NCBI RefSeq assembly: GCF_018917525.1
Contig: NZ_JAHLOS010000011.1
Coordinates: forward strand, 44,742 to 108,741
Source: Enterococcus raffinosus
GTDB taxonomy: Bacteria; Bacillota; Bacilli; Lactobacillales; Enterococcaceae
DNA length: 64,000 nt
Direction: 5' to 3'
In this document: in pieces, positions 41,088 through 50,141 of the stretch
Numbering within the stretch: the first letter of the stretch is position 1
How the letters are laid out: the number at the start of each line of letters is the position of its first letter
Made by a program: the position numbers and the translations under genes
The notes under the pieces: model-generated
Databases searched by the model: none
The model's input: only the letters and a program-made list of their open reading frames with translations
What the model was told of the DNA's origin: nothing

Positions 41088-42197
41088 ATGAAAATTGGCG
41101 TAATTAAAGATCCAAAACAAGGTGAGGCACGTGTCGGTATGACACCTGAAAATGTGAAAATTTTAGTAGAAGCTGGGAATGAAGTGCTGGTTGATAATAA
41201 TGCTGGTGCAGGTTCAGGTTTTACTAATGAACAATATATTGAGGCTGGCGGAAAAATTGTCGATACTGACGAAGCATGGACAGCTGAATTGATCGTAAAA
41301 GTAAAGGAACCAATGGAAAGTGAATATCACTATTTCAAAAAAGGTCAAATTATTTGGGGTTTCTTGCATTTAGCAGCCAACAAAGCCTGTGTTGAGAAAA
41401 TGATGGAAGTTGGCGTTACGGCTCTGTCAGGTGAAAATATCTCAATTAATGGCGTTTTAGAATTATTAAAACCAATGAGTGCGATCGCTGGACGCCGCGC
41501 AGTGAATCTGGGTCAATACTATTTAGAAAAACAACATGGCGGAGAAGGTATTTTACTTCCAGGAATTGATGGCGTTGAAGCTGGAACTGTGGTTATTTTG
41601 GGCGGAGGAAATGCTGCTGAAAATGCAGCAGACATGGCTGTTGGAATTGGCTGTCACGTAATCATCCTTGAAGTGAATGAAAATCGTATCAAACAATTGA
41701 AGGATCGTTACAAAGATCATAACGTTGATGTACTCGTTTCAAATACTGAAAACTTGGAAGAAAAGATTAAAGAAGCAGATGTCTTCATTTCAACTGTCTT
41801 GATTCCAGGAGCAAAACCACCAAAATTAGTGAAAGAATATATGGTTGAATCAATGAAACCAGGCTCTGTCATTGTCGATATCGCGATTGATCAAGGCGGT
41901 ACAGTAGAAACGATTGATAAACCAACAAACCATGCAGATCCAGTGTTCACGAAACATGATGTCATTCATTATGCTGTTCCTAATATGCCAGGTGCAACTC
42001 CAAGAACTGCAACAATTGCTTTAGCAAAAGGGAATATTTCATTCCTAAAAGATGTTAGTGTTAAAGGTTTAGATGATGCGTTGAAATCTGATGAATCATT
42101 ACTGTCTGGTTTGAGTGTTTACAAAGGTAAAGTTGTTTCGAAAGCTTTAGCAGATTCAATTGCTGTTCCTTATACTGAAATAGGAGATGTTCTGTAA
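41088..42197 (+). CDS. ald: Alanine dehydrogenase
   Basis: This 369-aa NAD-dependent enzyme interconverts L-alanine and pyruvate plus ammonia. Its N-terminal half has the EARVGMTPENV substrate-binding segment and the K-residue motif KVKEP; the Rossmann half has VVILGGGNAAENAADMA. The length is normal. ATTAGGAGTG lies before the ATG. Its stop overlaps the tdcB start by one base, so it is coupled to a second deaminating enzyme. Confidence 0.95.
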   Translation: MKIGVIKDPKQGEARVGMTPENVKILVEAGNEVLVDNNAGAGSGFTNEQYIEAGGKIVDTDEAWTAELIVKVKEPMESEYHYFKKGQIIWGFLHLAANKACVEKMMEVGVTALSGENISINGVLELLKPMSAIAGRRAVNLGQYYLEKQHGGEGILLPGIDGVEAGTVVILGGGNAAENAADMAVGIGCHVIILEVNENRIKQLKDRYKDHNVDVLVSNTENLEEKIKEADVFISTVLIPGAKPPKLVKEYMVESMKPGSVIVDIAIDQGGTVETIDKPTNHADPVFTKHDVIHYAVPNMPGATPRTATIALAKGNISFLKDVSVKGLDDALKSDESLLSGLSVYKGKVVSKALADSIAVPYTEIGDVL

Positions 42198-43204
42198 TGA
42201 CTAGCACAATGACAAAGCTTCCTGTCACTATTGAAGATATTCATGAAGCAAAAAATGTGGTCAAACAGTATGGACGTGTAACACCGTTGATCCAATCAAT
42301 GTTTCTAACCGCTAAAACCGGTGGTCAGGTATTCTTGAAATTGGAAAATATGCAATTAACTGGTTCATTCAAATTTCGTGGAGCATTTAATAAAATCGCT
42401 CACTTAACGCAAGCGGAAAAAGACAAGGGCGTTATCGCAGTATCCGCTGGTAATCATGCGCAAGGAGTCGCGTTGACTTCAAAATTGTTGGGTATTCAGA
42501 GTACGATCGTTATGCCTGAGACAGCTCCAAAAGCTAAAGTAGAGGCAACTGAAGGTTATGGTTCAAAAGTCATTCTCCATGGTGCTGGTTTTGATGAAGC
42601 CAAAGCGTATTGCGAAAAAATCGTTGAAGAAACAGGGGTCACGTATATTCCTCCTTATGACGATGAATTTGTTATGGCTGGACAAGGAACAATTGGCCTT
42701 GAAATCTTGGATTCTATCTGGGATGTTGACACGGTTATTGTGCCTGTTGGTGGCGGAGGACTAATTGCTGGAATCGCTGTAGCAATGAAAACCTTCAATC
42801 CAAACATCAATATTATCGGTGTTCAGGCTGAAAACATCCATGGGATGACAGCTTCATTCCGTGAAGGTAAAAAAGTGGGGTATAAAAAAGCAGCGACGAT
42901 CGCTGATGGTTGCGCTGTAGAGTTCCCAGGAAACCTTACATTCGAAGTAGTTGAAGAACTTGTTGACGATATGGTAACTGTATCTGAACAAGAAATCGAA
43001 CTTGCGATGAAAGATTTGATTCAACGGACAAAAATCGTTGTTGAAGGTGCTGGTGCTCTTGCAACAGCGGCTATTCTAGCGGGAAAAGTAGACAAGTATG
43101 TAAACGGTAAAAAAGTCGTTGCTGTTGTATCCGGCGGTAATGTGGATCTGAACCGAATCACTGATGTTATCGGTCATTTCTCAGTAGCAAACGAATTAAA
43201 ATAA
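42197..43204 (+). CDS. tdcB: Threonine dehydratase, catabolic type (TdcB-like)
   Basis: This 335-aa PLP enzyme deaminates threonine to 2-oxobutyrate. The PLP lysine is K59 in GSFKFRGA, and the SAGNHAQGVA and VPVGGGGLIAG motifs are present. It lacks the C-terminal ACT-like regulatory domain of biosynthetic IlvA, and no isoleucine genes are nearby, so the catabolic form is favoured. It starts one base inside the ald stop (TAATG). Together the two genes would feed amino acid carbon to pyruvate and oxobutyrate. Confidence 0.9.
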   Translation: MTSTMTKLPVTIEDIHEAKNVVKQYGRVTPLIQSMFLTAKTGGQVFLKLENMQLTGSFKFRGAFNKIAHLTQAEKDKGVIAVSAGNHAQGVALTSKLLGIQSTIVMPETAPKAKVEATEGYGSKVILHGAGFDEAKAYCEKIVEETGVTYIPPYDDEFVMAGQGTIGLEILDSIWDVDTVIVPVGGGGLIAGIAVAMKTFNPNINIIGVQAENIHGMTASFREGKKVGYKKAATIADGCAVEFPGNLTFEVVEELVDDMVTVSEQEIELAMKDLIQRTKIVVEGAGALATAAILAGKVDKYVNGKKVVAVVSGGNVDLNRITDVIGHFSVANELK

Positions 43205-43213
43205 ACGTAAGAG

Positions 43214-43257
43214 AAAAAGTGCTCCAAGTTCGAATTAGGAACTTGGAGCACTTTTTT
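43214..43257. terminator. Bidirectional terminator after tdcB
   Basis: AAAAAGTGCTCCAAGTTC / GAACTTGGAGCACTTTTTT is an 18-pair stem with A and T flanks; it can also end the convergent corA-family transcript. Confidence 0.93.
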
Positions 43258-43296
43258 CTTCACTCTGGGTAACAACTGCCTTGCTGTTACATATTT

Positions 43297-44214
43297 TTAA
43301 GCATTGTAATCTTTTCTGAAGAGATAGATGCCGCTGACAATCGAAACAATCAATGCTAAAAGAACGACCATGATTGATCCAATTTCTGAGTCTCGCCAGA
43401 GTAATCCCCCTGTGTTAATGCCCCATAGACTGAAAATCAGTGTTGGTAAAGCCAGCAAAAGAGAAGCAGTATTTAGAAACTTCATCAATTGATTCAAGCG
43501 ATTGTCCATCATGCTGTTTATTAGACCACTAATGGAACTCAACATTTCGCGATAAATTTGAACGGATGTGGTCGCTTGTTTTGTTTGCAGTTCGATCTCG
43601 ATGGCCAGATCACGATCGGAAGAAACCAAATCAGCATCTAAAAGTGAATGAATTGTTTTTTGCTGTTCTTTTAACAAATTATCAATGTAAACGAGTGTTT
43701 TTTCCGTATCCGTCGTTTTTTCTAAAATATTTCGGTTCGAGCCATTTGATGCCTCTTGACTAATCTCTTCAATCTTTTCACGAAGCTTATGTAAAAAACT
43801 TAAATAATGTTCATTGATGACTTGGATGGTGTGTAGGATCAAACCAGCTTCGGAAGAAATCTCAGATTCAAAATTATTTAACACTTCCTCAATCAATGGC
43901 TTTTCACTTATTGTAATCAAAACATCATTTGTCAAAAAGACAGTAACAGTTGAAGACAATGATTCTGGCTCATCCATTGATTTAAGATCGATAAAAAGCA
44001 TTACACAGACTGTTTTATCGTCTTCGGTCAAGTAATTTTTAAAAAAAGAGACATTAGAATAATTTTTTCCTAGTGAGAAAAATCTTTTGGGAAGCTCATA
44101 GGTTTTACAGAGCTCTTCTTTTTCCACATCTGTTGGATTGGAAAGAGCTATCCAATTTCCCTTGTTCGCTCCTTTTTGCACGCCGTCATTTGAAATAGAA
44201 AAGAAATCTATCAA
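43297..44214 (-). CDS. CorA-family divalent cation transporter with GIN in place of GMN
   Basis: The 305-aa product has the CorA layout: a large acidic cytoplasmic N-terminal domain, a long stalk helix (around residues 190-250) and two C-terminal membrane helices. The pore signature after the first helix reads WGINTGG (GIN at about 265-267) instead of the Mg2+-selective GMN. ZntB-type members of the family also have GIN, so the substrate may not be magnesium. AAGGAGGAT lies upstream of the ATG at 44214. It is monocistronic, convergent with tdcB. Confidence 0.85.
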   Translation of the reverse strand: MIDFFSISNDGVQKGANKGNWIALSNPTDVEKEELCKTYELPKRFFSLGKNYSNVSFFKNYLTEDDKTVCVMLFIDLKSMDEPESLSSTVTVFLTNDVLITISEKPLIEEVLNNFESEISSEAGLILHTIQVINEHYLSFLHKLREKIEEISQEASNGSNRNILEKTTDTEKTLVYIDNLLKEQQKTIHSLLDADLVSSDRDLAIEIELQTKQATTSVQIYREMLSSISGLINSMMDNRLNQLMKFLNTASLLLALPTLIFSLWGINTGGLLWRDSEIGSIMVVLLALIVSIVSGIYLFRKDYNA

Positions 44215-44255
44215 CAGAAAATCCTCCTTACCTACATGTTAGTTTCGTTACTCTT

Positions 44256-44284
44256 ATCATCTCAAAACAAACCCTGCTTGCCAA
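44256..44284 (-). promoter_or_regulatory. Candidate promoter of the CorA-family gene
   Basis: On the minus strand TTGGCA (44284-44279) and GATGAT (44261-44256) are 17 bp apart, about 40 bp before the ATG. Confidence 0.45.
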
Positions 44285-44405
44285 TTAATTTGAATCGTTA
44301 GATTTGTAGAGAAGGATTTCTTCCTTTATAATAGAAGAAATTTTCGGATAAGGTTAAACAATCATGTCATTCACCTATAAATCTTCTCATTTAAAATAAT
44401 TCTAG

Positions 44406-44433
44406 TTTACAGGTGAATTGTATCTGATATAAT
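44406..44433 (+). promoter_or_regulatory. Promoter of xpt-pbuX
   Basis: TTTACA (44406-44411) and a perfect TATAAT (44428-44433) with TG one base before it, 16-bp spacer. Transcription should start near 44440, upstream of the riboswitch. Confidence 0.7.
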
Positions 44434-44480
44434 AAATTTCATATTTCATAAACTTCAATGAAAATTTTCATTAGAAGTGA

Positions 44481-44545
44481 ACTTATATATCGTCATAATA
44501 TGGTTGACAGTTTCTACCTTGTGCCGTAAACGCAAGACTATAAGT
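44481..44545 (+). ncRNA. Guanine-class purine riboswitch aptamer (xpt leader)
   Basis: The aptamer has P1 ACTTATA / TATAAGT, a P2 arm GTCA / TGAC around the conserved TATGG, the invariant core TTTCTACC, and a P3 hairpin CTTGTG / CGCAAG with loop CCGTAAA. The specificity base between P3 and P1 is C (in GACTAT), which pairs with guanine or hypoxanthine; adenine riboswitches have T there. It controls salvage and uptake genes downstream. Confidence 0.93.
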
Positions 44546-44560
44546 AAAAATCGTACGGTG

Positions 44561-44598
44561 ACGTACCTTTTTTGCTTTGCAGATGAGGTGCGTTTTTT
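44561..44598 (+). terminator. Riboswitch-controlled terminator before xpt
   Basis: ACGTACC (44561-44567) pairs with GGTGCGT (44587-44593) around an inner TGC / GCA stem, followed by six T. It follows the aptamer by 15 nt and is expected to form when guanine is bound. Confidence 0.8.
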
Positions 44599-44637
44599 GT
44601 AGTAATCAAAAAACGACAAGAAAAGGGGAAAGTATTA

Positions 44638-45219
44638 ATGAAAGAATTGACAGATCGCATCAGAGATAATGGCCGTGTTTTAGGTGAAGGTGTCCTAAAA
44701 GTTGATGAATTTATCACTCACCAAGTAGATCCTGAATTGATGGATGCAATGGGCAAACGATTAGCAGAAGTATTTGCAAGTAAAAAGATCACTAAAGTAG
44801 TAACGATCGAAGCTTCTGGAATTGCACCTGCGGTTTATGCTGCTCAAGCATTAAAAGTACCGATGATCTTCGCCCGTAAGTCAAAGAGCTTGACGATGGA
44901 TGAAGAATTATTGACGGCTTCTGTTTATTCATTTACCAAACAGGTGACTAGTACTATTTCAATTTCTCGAAAATTCCTTTCTGCAGAGGACAATGTCTTA
45001 TTAGTCGATGACTTTTTAGCGAACGGCCAGGCCGCTAAGGGATTGATCGAATTGTGTCAACAAGCTGGAGCAAGTGTTTCTGGAATTGGAATATTGATTG
45101 AAAAATCTTTCCAAGATGGCCGACAATTGATTGAAGACATGGATATTCCAGTCGTTTCCCTAGCAAGAATTTCTTCCTTACATGACGGTAAAGTAACATT
45201 TATCGAGGAGGACGCATAG
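44638..45219 (+). CDS. xpt: Xanthine phosphoribosyltransferase
   Basis: This 193-aa enzyme converts xanthine and PRPP to XMP. The N-terminus [21 protein letters not shown]... is typical, and the PRPP-binding loop is [25 protein letters not shown] lies before the ATG. The upstream guanine riboswitch and the permease immediately downstream are the same arrangement as Bacillus xpt-pbuX. Confidence 0.95.
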   Translation: MKELTDRIRDNGRVLGEGVLKVDEFITHQVDPELMDAMGKRLAEVFASKKITKVVTIEASGIAPAVYAAQALKVPMIFARKSKSLTMDEELLTASVYSFTKQVTSTISISRKFLSAEDNVLLVDDFLANGQAAKGLIELCQQAGASVSGIGILIEKSFQDGRQLIEDMDIPVVSLARISSLHDGKVTFIEEDA

Positions 45220-45220
45220 A

Positions 45221-46504
45221 GTGACAAGTGAAACAGGAAATGGAAAATCAGCAGTATTAGGCCTACAGCATCTTTTAGCAATGTATGCTGGAGCAGTAGC
45301 CGTTCCCCTTCTGATTGGGACAGGGCTAGGATTCAACGAAGCACAAATGACGTATTTGATTTCAATCGATATATTCATGTGCGGAGTAGCAACATTGTTA
45401 CAATTGACAGTCAATAAGTTTTTCGGAATCGGATTACCAGTGGTTTTGGGCTGTGCAATTCAAGCGGTAGCTCCATTAATATTGATTGGACAAACACACG
45501 GAGTCGGGACAGTGTATGGTTCAATTATTGCTGCAGGTATTTTCGTGGTGCTGATTTCGGGTTTCTTTTCTAAGGTAGAAAAATTATTTCCACCAATTGT
45601 AACAGGTACAGTTATTACGACCATTGGTTTGACGTTGATCCCGGTAGCTGTTACGAAAATGGGTGGTGGAGATGCTGCGGCTAAAACGTTTGGAGAGCCT
45701 ACAAGTCTAATCTTGGCTTTCGTGACGATCATCTTGATCTTAGCGGTTCAAGTTTTTGGACGTGGATTCATTCGTTCAATCGCTGTTTTAGTCGGGTTAG
45801 TCGGCGGAACAGTGTTAGCTGCGCTTTTGGGTCAAGTTGATTTAGCGGCGATCGGTCATGCACCGATGTTCCATGTGCCGCAACCATTTTATTTTGGAAC
45901 ACCAAAATTTGAGCCATTTTCTATTTTACTAATGATCATTATTTCTATTGTAAGTATGGTAGAGTCAACAGGTGTTTATTTTGCTTTAGGTGATATTGTT
46001 GGAAAACAAGTAAAAGAAGATGATTTAAAACGCGGCTATCGTGCAGAAGGTTTAGCAGTTATTCTAGGGGGATTATTCAATACGTTCCCATATACTGGTT
46101 TTTCTCAAAATGTTGGTCTAGTTCAATTATCTGGGATTAAAACTCGTCGTCCGATTTACTTTTCAGCAATTTTTTTAATTATCTTAGGGCTGTTTCCAAA
46201 GGTCGGAGCATTAGCTCAGATTATTCCAGAACCTGTTTTGGGTGGCGGGATGTTGGTAATGTTCGGCATGGTAGCTGTTCAAGGAATGAAAATGTTGTCG
46301 AAAGTTGATTACAATGATGAAAAAAATCTGTTGATCATTGCCATTTCTATTGGCTTTGGTTTAGGATTTAATGCAACGCCGACTCTATTTGCTAAACTAC
46401 CTGAGACCGTTCAAATGTTTACTGGGAACGGAATTGTTATGAGTAGTTTATCGGCGATTATTTTGAATCTATTATTTCATGGCTATAAAAGAGAAGGAAA
46501 ATAG
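45221..46504 (+). CDS. pbuX: Xanthine permease (nucleobase:cation symporter-2 family)
   Basis: This 427-aa multi-helix transporter brings xanthine into the cell. The opening LGLQHLLAMYAGAVAVPLLIG, the MVESTGVYFALGDI segment and the NTFPYTGFSQNVGLV motif are characteristic of NCS2 xanthine/urate permeases. The GTG start at 45221 lies 8 nt after GAGGAGG, one nucleotide after the xpt stop. It shares the riboswitch-controlled transcript and ends at a terminator. Confidence 0.94.
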   Translation: MTSETGNGKSAVLGLQHLLAMYAGAVAVPLLIGTGLGFNEAQMTYLISIDIFMCGVATLLQLTVNKFFGIGLPVVLGCAIQAVAPLILIGQTHGVGTVYGSIIAAGIFVVLISGFFSKVEKLFPPIVTGTVITTIGLTLIPVAVTKMGGGDAAAKTFGEPTSLILAFVTIILILAVQVFGRGFIRSIAVLVGLVGGTVLAALLGQVDLAAIGHAPMFHVPQPFYFGTPKFEPFSILLMIIISIVSMVESTGVYFALGDIVGKQVKEDDLKRGYRAEGLAVILGGLFNTFPYTGFSQNVGLVQLSGIKTRRPIYFSAIFLIILGLFPKVGALAQIIPEPVLGGGMLVMFGMVAVQGMKMLSKVDYNDEKNLLIIAISIGFGLGFNATPTLFAKLPETVQMFTGNGIVMSSLSAIILNLLFHGYKREGK

Positions 46505-46536
46505 AAAGAAACGCGGCAGAGGCTGCGTTTCTTTTT
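46505..46536 (+). terminator. Intrinsic terminator of xpt-pbuX
   Basis: AAAGAAACGC / GCGTTTCTTTTT with a short inner GC stem. Confidence 0.88.
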
Positions 46537-46544
46537 ATTTTAGT

Positions 46545-46622
46545 AAAAAACGAACAATAGGTTAGAGTTATCTGTTAATATTCGAATTACATTTTGACTT
46601 ACGAAAGTCTACTTGCTAAAAT
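46545..46622 (+). promoter_or_regulatory. purE promoter with a pair of PurBox motifs
   Basis: Box 1 (46545-46558, core ACGAACAAT) and an inverted box 2 (46576-46589, core ATTCGAA) are 17 bp apart, the spacing of PurR sites in Gram-positives. Directly downstream lies TTGACT (46594-46599), a 17-bp spacer and TAAAAT (46617-46622) with TG one base before. Box 1 is centred about 77 bp upstream of the predicted start, as in lactococcal PurR-activated promoters. Confidence 0.75.
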
Positions 46623-46649
46623 AAGCTTGAATAATGAAAGGGGTAAATT

Positions 46650-47138
46650 ATGAATCCAGAAGTTGCAGTTATTATGGGCAGTACCTCCGATTGGGAGACA
46701 ATGAAGTTTGCATGCGAAAGTCTTGATGAGTTAGGTGTGGCATATGAAAAACGAGTGGTTTCTGCTCATCGCACACCTGACTTAATGTTCGACTTTGCCG
46801 AAAAGGCTCGCGCGCGAGGAATTAAAGTAATCATTGCTGGAGCAGGCGGAGCGGCTCATTTACCAGGTATGGTAGCAGCCAAAACAACACTCCCAGTAAT
46901 CGGTGTTCCTGTTCAATCGAAGGCTTTGAACGGTTTGGACTCATTATTATCAATCGTACAAATGCCAGGTGGTGTCCCTGTGGCCACTACAGCAATCGGA
47001 AAAGCTGGAGCAACCAACGCAGGACTACTTGCGGCACAGATGCTTTCAATGTATGATAACAAAGTAGCTGAACGTCTGGAAAACAAGCGGCAGCAAATGA
47101 CAGAAACTGTATTGGAAAGTAGTGAACAACTTGGTTAA
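46650..47138 (+). CDS. purE: N5-carboxyaminoimidazole ribonucleotide mutase
   Basis: This 162-aa octameric enzyme (class I PurE) moves the carboxyl group of N5-CAIR to C4, giving CAIR. The [11 protein letters not shown] start, SAHRTPD loop and the [11 protein letters not shown] segment are standard. GAAAGGGG precedes the ATG. It is the first gene of the purine biosynthesis cluster and overlaps purK by 17 nt. Confidence 0.97.
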   Translation: MNPEVAVIMGSTSDWETMKFACESLDELGVAYEKRVVSAHRTPDLMFDFAEKARARGIKVIIAGAGGAAHLPGMVAAKTTLPVIGVPVQSKALNGLDSLLSIVQMPGGVPVATTAIGKAGATNAGLLAAQMLSMYDNKVAERLENKRQQMTETVLESSEQLG

Positions 47139-48252
47139 ATCGTTAAAACCAGGCTCTACGATTGGTATCGTAGGCGGAGGACAACTAGGCCGCATGATGG
47201 CTATCAGTGCAAAGGAAATGGGATTCCGTACAGGAGTGATTGATCCAACGGAAGATTGCCCGGCTGCGCAGGTTTCGGATTGGCATATTGTTGCTGATTA
47301 TGATGATCAAATGGCTCTAGAGGAAATGGCTCGCAGATCGCAGGTGATCACTTATGAGTTCGAAAATGTGGATGTTGATACCATCAACCATATTCAACAT
47401 TTTGCCAATATACCTCAAGGAACTGACCTATTAGCTATCAGTCAGGATCGCTTGATGGAAAAGTCCTTTTTAGAAAACAATAATATCGTGATCGCCCCTT
47501 ATGCAACGATCATCAGTCCAACAGATATTCAAGATGCGATCGAAGGGATCGGCTATCCGTGTGTCTTGAAGACAACGCGTGGGGGATATGATGGACATGG
47601 ACAATATGTTTTGAACAGTACGGCTGACTTAGCCCCTTCGATGAATCTTTTGCGTCAAGGTACTTGTGTACTAGAGGCTTGGATTCCATTTGAAAAAGAG
47701 TTATCGGTTCAAGTTGCAGGAAATAATATTGGCGATTACGTGACATTTCCGGTAGTGGAGAATGTTCACCGTAATAATATTCTGCATGAAACGATCGTTC
47801 CAGCAGGAATCGATGCCGCAGTGGCAAAAGAGGCGAGTCGTATCGCTAAGGTGATTGCTCAAGGAGTCGATTTAGTGGGCACCCTTTGTGTGGAATTTTT
47901 CCTAACCAAAGCTGGCGCGTTATATGTTAACGAGATCGCTCCACGTCCGCATAATTCTGGGCATTACACGATTGAAGCCTGTAATATGAGTCAATTCGAT
48001 GCGCATATTCGTGGAATTTGCGGTTGGCCGCTGAGTGAGCCGAAATTATTGTCAAATGCGGTAATGGTTAATGTTTTGGGCGAGAACCTGTTGAAGACTT
48101 ACGAACTTATTGATTTATGGCCGGAATGGCATTTTCATTATTACGGTAAAGCTATGCCGAAAAAGGGACGCAAAATGGGCCATATCACGATCTTAACTGA
48201 TAGCATTCAACGAACACTGGACGATATCAAGAAAACCGAAACATGGGACTAA
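47122..48252 (+). CDS. purK: N5-carboxyaminoimidazole ribonucleotide synthase
   Basis: This 376-aa ATP-grasp enzyme makes N5-CAIR from AIR, bicarbonate and ATP, supplying PurE. It starts with the dinucleotide-like [13 protein letters not shown] motif; the ATP-grasp core has [15 protein letters not shown] and [14 protein letters not shown]. The GTG at 47122 lies close to GGAAAG; a TTG at 47131 is an alternative start three codons later. Translation is likely coupled to purE. Confidence 0.95.
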   Translation: MNNLVKSLKPGSTIGIVGGGQLGRMMAISAKEMGFRTGVIDPTEDCPAAQVSDWHIVADYDDQMALEEMARRSQVITYEFENVDVDTINHIQHFANIPQGTDLLAISQDRLMEKSFLENNNIVIAPYATIISPTDIQDAIEGIGYPCVLKTTRGGYDGHGQYVLNSTADLAPSMNLLRQGTCVLEAWIPFEKELSVQVAGNNIGDYVTFPVVENVHRNNILHETIVPAGIDAAVAKEASRIAKVIAQGVDLVGTLCVEFFLTKAGALYVNEIAPRPHNSGHYTIEACNMSQFDAHIRGICGWPLSEPKLLSNAVMVNVLGENLLKTYELIDLWPEWHFHYYGKAMPKKGRKMGHITILTDSIQRTLDDIKKTETWD

Positions 48253-48324
48253 TCATTCTATTTGGTAATGTGTTTTTGAGTTTATAGTTAAAAAAATTAA
48301 ATGATTTTACGAGGGAGAAAATTA

Positions 48325-49620
48325 ATGATACCTAGATATTCAAGAGACGAAATGGGAAACATCTGGAGCGATGAAAATCGTTATAAAGCTTGGCTGGAAG
48401 TTGAAATCCTAGCTGATGAGGCATGGGCAGAATTAGGCGAGATTCCTAAAGAAGATGTTGAAAAAATTCGTGCGAACGCTGGCTTCGATATCGATCGTAT
48501 CCTAGAAATCGAACAATCAACGAAACATGATGTTGTAGCCTTTACACGTGCGGTTTCTGAAACATTAGGGGAAGAACGTAAATGGGTTCATTATGGTTTG
48601 ACAAGTACAGATGTCGTTGACACTGCCTATGGATATTTATATAAACAAGCAAATGATATTTTGCGTCAGGATTTACAGGATTTTCTAACGATCATTGGTG
48701 AAAAAGCTTTAGAGCACAAGGATACAGTTATGATGGGACGGACGCATGGTGTTCATGCAGAGCCTACGACCTTTGGCTTGAAATTAGCTACTTGGTACTC
48801 AGAAATGAAACGTAATATCGAACGCTTCGAACATGCTGCGAAGGGTGTAGAAGCTGGAAAAATTTCTGGTGCAGTCGGTACATTTGCCAATATCCCGCCA
48901 TTTGTTGAAGAATTTGTCTGTGAAAAATTAGGTATTCGCCCACAGGAAATCTCAACACAAGTCTTACCAAGGGATCTACATGCTGAATACTTCTCAAGTC
49001 TGGCCTTGATTGCGACATCCATTGAGCGTTTTGCAACGGAAATTCGCGGCTTACAAAAATCTGAAACACGTGAGGTTGAAGAATTTTTCGCAAAAGGACA
49101 AAAAGGTTCTTCTGCGATGCCTCATAAACGAAATCCAATCGGTTCAGAAAACATGACTGGTTTGGCTCGTGTTGTGCGCGGGCACTTAGTTACTGCTTTT
49201 GAAGATGTTGCTTTGTGGCACGAACGTGATATTTCTCATTCCTCTGCGGAACGGATCATTACACCAGATACAACAATTCTAGTTGACTATATGCTACATC
49301 GCTTTGGTAACATTGTGAAAAATCTGACCGTGTTCCCAGAGAATATGAAACGCAACATGGAAGCAACATTTGGTTTGATCTATAGTCAGCGAGTGATGCT
49401 GAAGTTGATTGATAAAGGTATGACTCGTGAAGAAGCGTATGATTTGGTTCAACCAAAAACAGCCTATGCTTGGGATAATCAAACGCAATTTCGTCCGCTT
49501 TTGGATGCAGATGAAAAAATTACGAATGTTTTATCCAAAGCTGACTTGGACGACGCTTTTGATTATAACTATCACCTTAAAAATGTCGATACAGTCTTTG
49601 AACGTGTCGGAATCAAATAA
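48325..49620 (+). CDS. purB: Adenylosuccinate lyase
   Basis: This 431-aa enzyme acts twice in purine synthesis, splitting SAICAR to AICAR and adenylosuccinate to AMP, both with release of fumarate. The [15 protein letters not shown] start, the TSTDVVDTA segment, [11 protein letters not shown] and the lyase signature [11 protein letters not shown] are present. ATG 48325 follows CGAGGGAG; an ATG at 48301 lies upstream of that site. It sits 72 nt after purK without an obvious promoter, so it is probably the third gene of the purE transcript. Confidence 0.96.
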   Translation: MIPRYSRDEMGNIWSDENRYKAWLEVEILADEAWAELGEIPKEDVEKIRANAGFDIDRILEIEQSTKHDVVAFTRAVSETLGEERKWVHYGLTSTDVVDTAYGYLYKQANDILRQDLQDFLTIIGEKALEHKDTVMMGRTHGVHAEPTTFGLKLATWYSEMKRNIERFEHAAKGVEAGKISGAVGTFANIPPFVEEFVCEKLGIRPQEISTQVLPRDLHAEYFSSLALIATSIERFATEIRGLQKSETREVEEFFAKGQKGSSAMPHKRNPIGSENMTGLARVVRGHLVTAFEDVALWHERDISHSSAERIITPDTTILVDYMLHRFGNIVKNLTVFPENMKRNMEATFGLIYSQRVMLKLIDKGMTREEAYDLVQPKTAYAWDNQTQFRPLLDADEKITNVLSKADLDDAFDYNYHLKNVDTVFERVGIK

Positions 49621-49660
49621 AAAAACTCTTACCGCATTTTTTTGCGGTAAGAGTTTTTTT
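49619..49660. terminator. Bidirectional terminator after purB
   Basis: AACTCTTACCGCA / TGCGGTAAGAGTTTTTTT is a 13-pair stem with A and T flanks. It ends purEKB on the plus strand and the small gene 49664-50035 on the minus strand. Confidence 0.93.
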
Positions 49661-49663
49661 GAA

Positions 49664-50035
49664 TTAAGCATATGAATATACGTCTACAAAACAACTTTCA
49701 TGGAGCCGTTCCAATAAACAGCTGATCAATTGATAATCATAAGTCTGTGAATTCAAACGAATTTCAATCCGATAGGAATTCTTCAAGAAGGAGTGATCCT
49801 TCAATTGCCGAATGATCAATTCATCCTGAGACTGATTGGAAAAACGTAAAGACTGCATGGCTTGAGATTGTCTTGGGTGCAGTAATTTTTTTAGATTACG
49901 ATAGGAATAAAAGCTGGTATTGCAGTTAATACTATGAGTTGTGTCGAGTCCTAATAACGCATTTAATAAATGTTGTTTGTCTGTTTCTAACATTGAATCA
50001 AGAAATTTTTTAGCTGCTGCCGGCGCATCTAACAT
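49664..50035 (-). CDS. Unknown 123-aa protein, possibly a degenerate RadC-like (JAB) domain
   Basis: On the minus strand, ATG 50035 (GGGGGA 8 nt upstream) opens a 123-codon frame beginning MLDAPAAAKKFLDSML. The pattern KQHLLNALLGLDTTHSI followed 20 residues later by KKLLHPRQ resembles the start of RadC domains (EHFxxLxLDTxxxxI ... VHPRE), but the metal-binding HNHPSG that should follow is missing. The C-terminal half matches nothing I know. It has a near-consensus promoter and a strong terminator, and lies antiparallel between purB and purC. A function cannot be assigned. Alternative upstream starts (50050, 50086) lack ribosome binding sites. Confidence 0.6.
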   Translation of the reverse strand: MLDAPAAAKKFLDSMLETDKQHLLNALLGLDTTHSINCNTSFYSYRNLKKLLHPRQSQAMQSLRFSNQSQDELIIRQLKDHSFLKNSYRIEIRLNSQTYDYQLISCLLERLHESCFVDVYSYA

Positions 50036-50067
50036 AAGCGATTCCCCCATATATATCATTCGAATTA

Positions 50068-50096
50068 AATATAGCACCATTTTCACAAAATGTAAA
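50068..50096 (-). promoter_or_regulatory. Strong promoter of the minus-strand gene in the pur cluster
   Basis: On the minus strand TTTACA (50096-50091), 17-bp spacer, TATATT (50073-50068) with TG one base before: 5 of 6 in both boxes plus an extended -10, one of the best promoters in the window. Confidence 0.7.
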
Positions 50097-50141
50097 CGCT
50101 GTCTTTGTAAAGGTTCTAGAAAGGAAGTTGAATGCCTTGGT

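Noticed and set aside
43261..43296. GTAACA / TGTTAC inverted repeat as the terminator of the CorA-family gene
   Set aside because: Six weak pairs with a long loop and no T run on the minus strand; the strong bidirectional stem at 43214-43257 is a better candidate.
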